Shown here in pieces: positions 55,072-64,000 of a stretch of 64,000 bases of DNA. Every line of letters begins with the position of its first letter. Position 1 is the first letter of the stretch. The position numbers and the translations under genes are program-made. The stretch is from Cyrtodaria siliqua (Eukaryota > Mollusca > Bivalvia > Adapedonta > Hiatellidae). The notes below the pieces were generated by a model. That model ran no database searches. It was not told the DNA's origin and was given only the letters and a program-made list of their open reading frames with translations. The stretch lies in NCBI GenBank assembly GCA_037043455.1, contig JAWPHD010002609.1, forward strand, positions 124,001 through 188,000, given 5' to 3'.

Positions 55072-56960
55072 ATGGAAGAAAATGAAAAGACTAACTTAGA
55101 AGAAATCATTGAAAAGGATATATTAGAAAATGAATCGAGTACCACTGAACTGGAAGAATCTCAGATATCTGGAAATGTAGAAGTACAAACAACGGACACA
55201 GGAGAAGCAGGTGAAGTTCAAATAATGGACACAGAAGAACCAAATGAATCACAAACTAATTACACAGAAGAACCAATTGAAGCAAAATATGTGGAAGCTG
55301 AATCTGATGAGACGTTTGACCAACCTTGTCAGCCATGTTTATCAGAAGCAAAAAAAGTTGAATCCAGGAAATATTGTGTAAACTGTAAAGAGTATTTGTG
55401 TGAAATCTGTGTACAGTTTCACCAAAAATTGAGCATCACCAAAAAGCATCAGTTGCTGCATAAAGCCGACGTGAAATCTAAAGACAACCAAAAAATAGTA
55501 AAACCATTAGAAACATGCCCTCATCATGTTGGTAAAGAACTGGAACTATTTTGTGAGGACCACAACAAACTCTGTTGTTCTTCATGTAAGGCTACCGATC
55601 ATAGGAAATGTGTGAATGTAATTTTGATTGGAGATGCTGCAACTGGAGTACGAGATGGCGAAGAATTTGAAGATGCAAGAAAACTGCTGGAAGCCTTGCA
55701 AGGTGAACTGAATGATATCATTTCTAAAAGGGAAGATAATGCTGCACAAGTAATTAAAGAGAGAGACGATGCCATAAAGGTTTTAACTAAGAGCAAAGCT
55801 GATATCATTGAACAAATTGACAAGTTAGAGAAATTAGATAAAAAGAAAATCAATTCTAAGCTGGCAGAATGCTCTGGAGTGATTCAAAAGGATATAGAAA
55901 ACTGCAAGGAAGTCGGTTCAATGATGAACAATGTTTCAGAAATACTGGACAATGATAGATATGATGAAAGGTATATATTCACTCAGTTGAAAAAAGCACA
56001 GCAAAACATTGAAAGTGCTAAGCAATTGATAGATGCTGTTTCTCAAAATGTTGGATCAGAGAAAATTGTTTATGCTGAAGACAAACTTTTGAGAACAACA
56101 TTAGAAGATTTCAAAGGGCTTGGCATACTGGAGCATGAAAACCGTGTTTACAAGAAGTTGTCGTTAAAGAATGTGTACATAGTTAAAAGACTTGAAAGAA
56201 AAACAAATGTAAACGCAATATGTATCATCCAAGATGGATGGATTGTAATTACTGATTGGTCAAATGAAAAACTAAAATTGGTTGACATGTCATCATATGA
56301 TGTAAAAAATTGTATTGAATTTGATCAAGCTCCGTTTGATATTTGTAAAGTTTCAGACAGTAGAGTTGCTGTGACAGTTATGTATGCAAAGTGTGTAGAA
56401 CTTGTTTCTGTTAACATTCCTAGAATGAAGAAGGAAGCAAAGACCATTGAAACAGGAGAAACATGTAAAGGTATTGCATACTTAGAGTCCCAGTTGTTTG
56501 TTGCATGTGGAGGCTTTTTGAAAGAAGGTCCCGGACATATCAAAGTATTTTCTTTAGATGGTGAGCTTAAGAGGTCAATCATAATTGACCAGTCTGGAAC
56601 ATTAATAGTAGGAAGCCCATGGAAATTAGAGGTCTCGCCTGTTTCTGGACAATTGCATATCGTAGATTGTGAATTAGGCTTACTGAAGATACGACCAAAT
56701 TATCCTCTTCAATCTGAGTTAATAAGAAAGAGCAACTCTAAGGGAGGAATTTGTTTTGATGAGTATGGACATATATTTTTAGCAGACCTTGAGAGAATGT
56801 TGTAGAACAAATTGGCCGGAATGGAAAGCTTATAGGAACTGTTCTAACGGAAAATGATGGCATAAAGAGCCATCAGCAATGGCATATAACACTAAAACCA
56901 GACAGCTACTGGTAGGAATGAAAGGCTCATCCAACCTGTGTGTTTTTCAACTTCATTATG
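55072..56960 (+). pseudogene. Second TRIM-like B-box gene, frameshifted near its 3' end
   Basis: Open for 577 codons (55072-56805) and highly similar to the gene at 46342, with both B-boxes and their Cys/His ligands intact, the coiled coil, and most of the propeller. One base is missing near 56790 relative to the paralogue, so the frame ends FLADLERML-stop. The homologous downstream sequence continues to about 56960 in another frame and has a second one-base loss near 56867. The last propeller strands (about 60 residues) are therefore lost. It could be a recent pseudogene or a truncated but expressed protein. A TATATAAA (54954) lies 111 bp upstream of the ATG. Assembly error at the indels is the main alternative. 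Confidence 0.88.
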
Positions 56961-57399
56961 ATTAAAGGAAATGTTGACATATTTTCAAACAGCTTTATTA
57001 TTGAAAGTTCTGAAACGCATAGGGAAACGCAAACAAAAAACGGAATACCCAATTGTTTATTAAATGCCTGCTTATTCGCGAATCGTTTGTCCAGTGTCAA
57101 CATAACAGGTCTTGATCATCTAAGCATTTGGCCTGACAGAGTAGAAAGGGAAAACTTTTGCCTATCGATGTTCATCAATTACATTTAGATGCATGCCAAT
57201 ATATTCTCATAATAAATGGAAGTGTCTCGTAACAAAATGGCAGAAAAGCCAAAGCTGCAAAAATTGAACATTAAAAATGCAGGAAAACACTAATTCAAGT
57301 CTGTTGATGGCAACAAATTGACATCTTCCATTAATGAATTATTTAAGAGGATATTTCAGTGATTTGCGAGTGGTAGTGAATGCAATTTTGTCGACCATT

Positions 57400-58430
57400 C
57401 TTTTACTAGTCAATGCAATAAGGCAGTCAAATTTATTACAAAACAAAACAAACTGAACTGAACACGATTTCCATGGCTGATTGTTAAAAAGATGTATCTG
57501 ATAAAAACATGTTTAAATTGTTAAAAATAATAACAACACCAGGTGTGTTATCAGCCGACTGTAATGCCTACTTACATTGTTTTAAATATTATGTAAATAC
57601 CCAAAAAGTGAAGGATACTACACATGGCAAAGAAAGACATTTATCGACAATACCCAATTCTATCTGACCAATACCCAATTAAAATCAAAACAGTGGGGTA
57701 ATACCCAATATTACCTCTCAAAGCTTATCGGTTGCTCTGCTTACAGGATTTCAAAAAATCAGGATTGCTGTGTGTCCCTTTAAAGCAGATGCTTGATCAT
57801 TTAATACTTTTTGTTTGAAGGGGATACAAATTTGTGGAGGAATCCCATTTCAAGACGTATTTCCAACCAATTTCTTATTCAAGGTCATAGACCTCTTGTT
57901 GATACAAATCCTGTATCTCGGCTTGCAAGAAATTATTATAGACACATCTACATGGTGTATTACTCTCCCTATAGCCCTATGTTTGTTTCTTTCAAGTTAA
58001 AGTTTGGTCTTGAATCTGTCTTATATTTTTTGAAACATGATTTAGTGTCAGATGCAATATTCATACATTTTTAATCCTCTATTTTTTAGACAGATATGTA
58101 TGTAGTTGGGTGCATGCAAAGTATGTTGTGTTATAATGAAGGCTATGATTTGCAGATACTTCTGTTATACAAAATTTGATTGAACGTGGCATGCTATCAG
58201 TTACACAATATAAAAACACAATTATAGCGGTGTTAACATAATTGAGAAGTGTGAACTTTAAAAAATAAAATATTTCCAGCGGGTTTATATTGTCCAAGAT
58301 CAAAACCTGGTGGGCAGGCAGGACTTGAATTTCATCTATACCAAGGGATTCAGGCCCACAGTTTCCATGTGTTTCAAGTCACAAACACCAGGTTTTTGAT
58401 CTCGCACAGTATAAACCCTCTGGAAATATT
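57400..58430 (+). repeat. Segment X, second copy
   Basis: Same order as 38965-39100 plus 41699-43035, without the intervening elements or SINE. Small open frames within it (57811-58074) are not conserved in the first copy and are not called genes. Confidence 0.85.
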
Positions 58431-58434
58431 ATGA

Positions 58435-59500
58435 TACCCCCGCTTTCACGTTGTTCATAACGTCCTGTCGTGTCCCGTAACACATTTTTGGCATGTTGTG
58501 TCGCGCCGCAATGCATAACAGATTTTTGTGTCGCCTGCGTAGCATGTCAGACTCTTAAGGATCACTTTATCCATCAGCGTCCGTCCGTTGTTGTCATCCG
58601 TCACACTTTAACCTGCAACCTAACCTTGGCCTTAACTTGAAAAGCATTTGACCTATGTTCATCAAACTTCAGACAAATCTTCATCTCAACCCAAGGAATG
58701 TTGTTACACATGGCGAATAACTCTGACTTTTCATTTTGGCAGAGTTATGTCCCCTTTCATAAAACTTTAGCCGGCAGCCTAACCAATCTCATAACTGGCC
58801 ATAACTTCAGAAGTATTTGACCTATGTTCATGAAACTTCACACATATATTCATCTTACCACACAGAATATTGTTACCCATAACCAATAACTCTGACTTGC
58901 ATTGTAGCAGAGGTATGTCTCTTTTCATAAAACTTTAACCTGCAACCTAACCAAGCTCATACCTGGCCATAACTTGAAAAGTATGTGACCTATGTTCATG
59001 AAACCACGCACATTTTCATCTTAACCAAAGGAATGTTATACATGTCCAATAACTCGTAACTTTTTTGGCAGAGTTATGCCCCTTTTCATAAAACTTTAAC
59101 CTGCAACCTAACCCAGCTCATAACTTGGCAGAATATTGACCTATGGTCTTGAAACGTTATACAGTTCTTCCTTATCATTTATCCAATGCAGATTTATGCC
59201 CCTTTTCAAAAACTTTAACACTTAAAAAAAACACCTTCTCCATTATTCATGAAGGATTGCACCCACTGTCTTCAAACTTTATACATGTAGTTAGATTGTA
59301 ACTTGCTGAAATAAGCACAGGGCAGACGACACCTGAAACACTCTTCTAGTTATTGTATTTCTGAAACAGTTTTGAATGGTTTGTTCTCAAACTTCATATA
59401 CACATAACAACTGATCAGAAAGCGGGGTGGGGTGGGGTGGGGGTGGGGGGGGGGGGGGGGGGGGGGGGGGGTATTCATCACCTTCAGTGATAGTATAGTT
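58435..59500 (+). repeat. Family-K dispersed repeat, long copy
   Basis: Opens TACCCCCGCTTTCACG, then GCGTCCGTCCG and about four units with ACCTATGTTCATGAAACTTC and AAACTTTAACCTGCAACC. Ends TATTCATCACCTTCAGTGAT after a G run. Confidence 0.85.
59424..59472. repeat. G-rich run (G-quadruplex candidate)
   Basis: Four GGGGT steps followed by about 30 consecutive G. A C-rich counterpart lies at 59984-60023 on the plus strand. Confidence 0.9.
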
Positions 59501-60251
59501 CTAGTTCTGACATGGATTTTTTGTCGAGAGATTGAACAAAATACAAATTCTCACAACACATTTTGTGGCCATGTTTCAACAAACGAGAAAAATACGCAGC
59601 TTCATCCTATTTAAATGTGTTGTTAGAACGTAGCTTCGCGTAAAATAATGCATTTCACAGCATAGTTGTTTTGATCTGATGTTTAAAATGAAATCTTAAC
59701 GGTTATCTGCCGTCAGAGGTATTGTATAGGAATTTTAAAACCTCCCCAATAACCATTCAGCATTGAGTATTTGAATAAACCTACTGTTTTCCCCCTAATA
59801 AGACTGACTCCCCTAATAGTAGCGCCCCCACCTTTTCAACTGAACAAATATGTATAATAATAATAATAAAAGATCTTCAAAATTCAATACTTTAATATGT
59901 TTTCGATATTTTGTATCCAAAAATTGCCTCTCTCCCCTACCACCCCTACAACCTACAACCCTCACCCCACTCCCCACTCTGCCCCCCCCCCCCCCCCCCC
60001 ACTCTGCCCCCCCCCCCCCCCCCAACCCCCAACCAAAAAAAATCTTCATTTTTATACATTTTATAAGAGATAAGAGCATATTTTGCGTAATGCCAGAGTG
60101 CTACTATCAGGGGAAATTAAGTATACATTTAATCGACACGTATACATTTTTATATGACCTGATAGAGTTTTGATAAACAGTTGTGTAATGTGATTTTGCC
60201 ATTATTTGGCAGATTTGTTTCTTTAAAGGGGACAGTAATCAGATGTTTCAA

Positions 60252-61964
60252 TAATAATAATAATAATAATAATAGACTTTATTTACAGAGGGTAATACAC
60301 ATTTAGTTACAAAACTAATCTTCCATGTGGCCCTCTATTATTTACACATTTACAATACTTATTGGCAAATTGGTTAAACATAATGAATAAGAGAATAAGA
60401 TATCAGCAGCCAGCCTCACACACCCTTGTATACGCAGCCACCTCCCATTCAGCTTCTGTCCACAGGCCTGCTCATACATTAGATTTCAAAATACTCAAAC
60501 TCACAAATAATAATAATAATAATAATTAAGAAACATAAAACATGCACACAAAAAACGGATGACATAACATATATGTAGATAACTGAAAACATAGACAAAC
60601 AAAAAAAAAAAAGAAAAAAGAAAAAAAAAAGAAAAGGATATTAATTATTTGAAAAACAATAATAACAAACACACAAACAAGCAAACAAAGCTAAACGCTA
60701 AGACTTTCCAACGTATTTACATACAGTCATACTGTCTGATGTACATATCTAACTCCCCTATATTCTCTTAGGTATTCTATTTACAAAATGTTCAAACCGA
60801 AAATTAAATATTCTGAACTCAAATAATTTCAGATTTAGATATATTATTCGCAATCTTTAATATCAGTCTAGATGTTTTTTAGTAAAACATTAATAACTTT
60901 ATGATGTTTGTTTTATCCATTTAATGAAGTTACAATGAAAAGAATCAACTGTTTTCAAGCTTTTTAAGTTGTCTGGCAAGCTATTCCAAATGATTGGTCC
61001 AGAATATGTAACACTTTGCTTGAATATTTCTTTCTTTGGTTGTGGGGGGATAAAATTATGGGCTGTTTCTGATCTCAAAACAGGTAATTTTTCATTTGCT
61101 GTTCGACGTCTGAACATTTCATTTACATACTGAGGGGTTTCAGATCTGTATACTTTAAACATAAACTTTGCTTTTCGCAGATATAATCGGTCAAATACTG
61201 TTAATATTTTTAATTCTTGCATGCTTTCTACTACATTCTCAACATTATAGTCCAATATTATCTTACATGCGCGTTTTTGTAGACGGTAAATTCTTTCAAG
61301 GTGTATTTGTGATGCACCTCCCCATACAATATTACAATAATCTATATGGGGATGAATGTAAGTTTTATAAAATTGAGTTCTATGCTCAACAGAAAGATAT
61401 TCCTTTATTAGTGACAATAGCCATAAATTGGATGTCATTTTTTTGCAGATTTTATCTGTATGAGAAGTCCATGTCAAGTTATTGTCTATAAAAACACCAA
61501 GTATTTTGTCTTTAGCTATTGTATTCAGACTATCATTGTTTAAATTCAAATATAAGTTGTCAGTATTCATACAAGCTCTCTTTTGGTGAGTAGTTATAAG
61601 CATTACTTTTGTTTTTGAAGTATTTATTAGCATACCATTGCATTTGCACCAATTTGCTAAATTGTCTAATGCTATTTGTAAGTTACTCTCAATTGTAGAG
61701 CGTGAAACTCCAATATCAAAAAGGGTAGTATCATCTGCATACAAATCAGTATTTATTTGATCAGTATAAAGCGGTAGATCATTTATGAACAATAAAAAGA
61801 GTAGAGGGCCCAGGATTGAGCCTTGTGGAACTCCATTTGTAATAATTTCATCTTCAGACATAGTATTGTTGACCGATACTCTTTGTTTTCGATTGAGTAA
61901 GTATGAGGAAAACCATTCTGTGTATCGAAGGCAATTCTATGGGCTGTAAAAAAAGTTAGAGGAA
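60252..61964 (-). mobile_element. 5'-truncated non-LTR retrotransposon with (TTA)n tail
   Basis: The element containing the RT frame. Its 3' end is at the low-coordinate side, where an AATAAAG-like signal is followed by an ATT/TTA trinucleotide run (plus strand 60252-60275). 5' truncation at about 61964 is typical of incomplete reverse transcription. A second AAT run (60507-60530) lies inside its 3' untranslated region. Confidence 0.8.
60899..61927 (-). pseudogene. Non-LTR retrotransposon reverse transcriptase, 5'-truncated
   Basis: The open frame of 320 codons from the Met at 61861 extends upstream without Met to about 61927 (RYTEWFSSYLLNRKQRV). It holds the fingers/palm motif NGVPQGSILGPLLFLLFIND, the catalytic YADD box in NTDLYADDTTLF, the LGVFIDNNLTW block, and the thumb/C-terminal region (LQKRACKII, IWNSLPDNLKS) typical of Jockey/CR1-type elements. 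The endonuclease and the first RT motifs are absent. Upstream of about 61930 the homology shifts frame (FFTAHRIAF) and ends near 61964, where another repeat starts. The catalytic core is present but the element cannot be autonomous. Confidence 0.9.
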
Positions 61965-61965
61965 T

Positions 61966-62190
61966 TATTATACCCCTGCTTTCACAAAGTAAAGTGGGGC
62001 TATAATTCATTACTTGCATTCCTCAAACAGTTTTGTTCCCAACCTTCATTTCCACATAACAACTGATGACCTTATGTCCCTCTATGTCAGCCATTGTTGA
62101 TTGCCTAATTTATTACAGAATTATGGCTCTTTGTTCGACTTGAAAATTTAAGCTGGGGTATTCATCACCTTCAGTGATAGTTTAAGTAAG
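61966..62190 (+). repeat. Family-K short copy with terminal hairpin
   Basis: Starts CCCCTGCTTTCACAAAGTAA, which folds on itself (GCTTTCACAAAGTAAAGTGG), and ends TATTCATCACCTTCAGTGAT like the long copy. The truncated retrotransposon abuts its start. Confidence 0.75.
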
Positions 62191-62514
62191 CAAAGGAAAA
62201 TCCTGAATTCCTCTGTACCCTTTCTCTTTCTCTGAGAATAACTTTCAACCCTTAACCTGCTACATATATATAATGGACTGTCCTTTCTTTGAATTATGAC
62301 CATTCCATTTATGTGACAAAGGGGTGTTTTGGGGAAAATGAACATATGTCAAATACTTCTGAAGTTTAATAATGCCAGTTACTCGCAGGCTGATCTGGGT
62401 TTACAATGGCTATTGTAGTCGTGCTTAGCGGGTTAAGGGTTAATATCTTAAATGTATGTGTTGATCCATTAAGCAATAATTTAATGTTGCTCTTTTCTCC
62501 TAAACCACTTGATT

Positions 62515-63190
62515 TTTGTCTCACCTTTTTTGAACAATCCCCTTCAAAGAAAAAAAAGGAGACATGTTTTGCTTTTCCAGTGATGGTGGCATCAACATTC
62601 AAGTTTTGTGTTTAGGACATTTTCTCAGGAACTATTCGCAATAGACTTTCAGACTTTGGTTATAGTTGTATCTTGGGTACTACATCGCAACGTGACATAG
62701 GAAAATTTAATGTGGATGTGACCTTGACCCTCCAATAAAGGGCATATAACTTCGTAATTGTGCATTCAACTTTTGCGTTTAGGTCACTTTCTCACAAACT
62801 GTATCTGCTAATCCTTTAAACTTTGGTTATAGTTGATGTGACCTTCACCCTACAAGCAAAGGGCAGATAACTTAGTAGTCATTCTTATGTTTACGTCACT
62901 TTCTCGCCAACTATAAGACAAACAATTCTAATTGGACATGGTTATGTCTTGGGTAGTTCGTCTTTTTGGACACATGGATTTCATCTATGACATTGACCTA
63001 CTTTTTTGGGGTGTTTATTTTTTTTTATAAAATATCATTTTTCTTTTTAAACGAATGGACTTCAGTGTCATATATCAGCAAAGTTTAAACTCAGTTTTTT
63101 TTTGTTGTAAATGTAACAAACTTTCATTTAAACTACATTTAGCTCTTACTTCTAAGCCCCACCCTGTTTAGGCGAGACATGTGAATTCTT
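62515..63190 (+). repeat. Family-3 tandem repeat, second copy
   Basis: GTCTCACCTTTTTTGAACAA, then units with GTGTTTAGGACATTTTCTC and GTGACCTTGACCCTCCAA, and the closing GGCGAGACATGTG that mirrors the opening GTCTCACC. Confidence 0.82.
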
Positions 63191-63359
63191 GTATAAGTAT
63201 GTTGTTTATTTTGTTGTGAAATTTTTACAACCGCTGAAGCTTCAAGAACCTTTTACATGTATAAAGAAAAAAGCAGAAGAAATTACCGTGATACTTTATT
63301 GTTTTTACCAATTTTAAAATGTATATAAGTGGGAAATTGTCAATGATCTATCTTCAGAA

Positions 63360-63745
63360 AGAAAGAAAGAAAGAAAGAGAGAAAGAAAGAAAGAGAACGA
63401 ACGAACGAACGAACGAACGAACGAACGAACGAACGAACGAACGAACGAACGAACGAACGAACGAACGAACGAACGAACGAACGAACGAACGAACGAACGA
63501 ACGAACGAACGAACGAACGAATGACTGGTGTTTTACGGCATGTCGACACATAAATAGGTCATATTGTGCGCAAAAACTGATGAAAGATGAAGAAATGAAG
63601 AAGTAATTAAAAGTTAATGTAAATATATAAAGATAAAACTATTTACAAATAAGGGATGATATGGTAGTAATATAAACTATATATGTCAAAATCAACAAAT
63701 ACCCGTCAACAGGTATATAAATAAGTAAATATATATAAGAACATA
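63360..63745 (-). mobile_element. 3' UTR and microsatellite tail of the edge retrotransposon
   Basis: Downstream of the stop, the minus strand runs to a short block containing GCCGTAAAACACCAGTCATT and then directly into a (TTCG)n run and a (TTTC)n run. Tetranucleotide tails are usual ends of such elements, so the microsatellite is best read as an expanded tail. Confidence 0.6.
63397..63522. repeat. (CGAA)n microsatellite, about 31 copies
   Basis: Nearly perfect tetranucleotide run, preceded at 63357-63396 by an imperfect (GAAA)n run. It creates open frames of NERT on plus and FVRS on minus that are not genes. Confidence 0.97.
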
Positions 63746-64000
63746 TTATAATGATTTATAAAGTCTGATCTCTTTCAGGAAATCTAAAACAAGACTAAAA
63801 TCTATAGTTTCAAATAACTCTTTCATAGTATTGACGCATAGGATCAAAGTCTACACATTCCAACAAGATGTGTTTGACCATTAATGGTGCAAAGCAGGGT
63901 ATACATTCTGGTAATTGCTCACCTTGTAATAAATATGAATGAGTATAACGTGTATGATCTATCCTGCACCGGGCTAGGACAACTTCTTCTCGGCGAATGA
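63746..64000 (-). pseudogene. C-terminal end of a second non-LTR retrotransposon polyprotein
   Basis: Read from the window edge the minus strand encodes RREEVVLARCRIDHTRYTHS, then a zinc-knuckle-like ECIPCFAPLMVKHILLEC (Cys-x2-Cys, His-x4-Cys). This is the end found after the RNase H domain in many invertebrate non-LTR elements. The frame stops after YYERVI and resumes one base shifted as ELFETIDFSLVLDFLKEI, ending at TAA 63746-63748. It is degraded by a frameshift. The 5' part lies outside the window. Confidence 0.75.

Noticed and set aside
59432..60173. Gly-rich and Pro-rich frames around the G and C runs
   Set aside because: Arise from homopolymer tracts; no other coding signal.
63319..63606. 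Protein with NERT repeats (and FVRS on the other strand)
   Set aside because: Microsatellite translation only.
1..64000. CRISPR arrays or bacterial defence systems suggested by tandem repeats
   Set aside because: Repeats have no unique spacers, there are no cas-like genes, and the genes are spliced animal genes.

Overview
This window looks like nuclear DNA from a mollusc, most likely a bivalve. It is AT-rich and intron-rich, with short exons separated by kilobases of repeats. It carries minisatellites, MITE-like elements with terminal inverted repeats (TIRs), tRNA-derived SINEs, non-LTR retrotransposon fragments and several dispersed families with CCGTCCGTCC-type heads. There are no prokaryotic operons, Shine-Dalgarno signals or CRISPR arrays. 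The species call is inference; the eukaryotic gene structure is read directly.

Four protein-coding loci stand out. (1) RPS18 (40S ribosomal protein S18) is on the minus strand in six exons between 2771 and about 11551. The exons join in phase to exactly 152 codons, the length of the human protein. (2) VPS52 (GARP/EARP tethering complex subunit) is on the plus strand; ten exons between 20443 and 36939 cover the N-terminal and central part. The two genes are head to head, the arrangement also found in the human extended MHC on 6p21.3, so the pair is probably an ancient bidirectional neighbourhood. (3) and (4) are two intronless, tandem B-box/coiled-coil/beta-propeller (TRIM-like, RING-less) genes at 46342-48243 and 55072-56805. 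The second is broken near its 3' end by two one-base deletions. A decayed fragment of the same gene lies upstream of each copy.

Layout: 1-2060 dispersed arrays; 2280-11551 RPS18 with TIR elements, a SINE and a perfect hairpin in its introns; 11552-12583 the shared intergenic promoter candidate; 12584-20440 nested MITEs, repeat families and a 46-47 bp minisatellite built from a splice acceptor plus exon start; 20443-36939 VPS52 exons, with two more minisatellites (17 bp and 18 bp units), a partially duplicated exon and four repeat arrays; 36940 onward an apparent AT-AC (U12-type) intron. No further VPS52 exon was found, so the rest lies beyond the window or is lost. From 37 to 59 kb there are repeats, a hAT-like element with a perfect 8-bp target duplication, and the duplicated TRIM-like segment. 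From 60.2 to 64.0 kb there are two degraded non-LTR retrotransposons on the minus strand, each ending in a microsatellite tail.

The most unusual material is repeat biology. Three tandem expansions inside VPS52 touch splice-site sequences. A family of array-containing elements has matched filled and empty sites in this window and a terminal structure shared with a second, unrelated-looking family.
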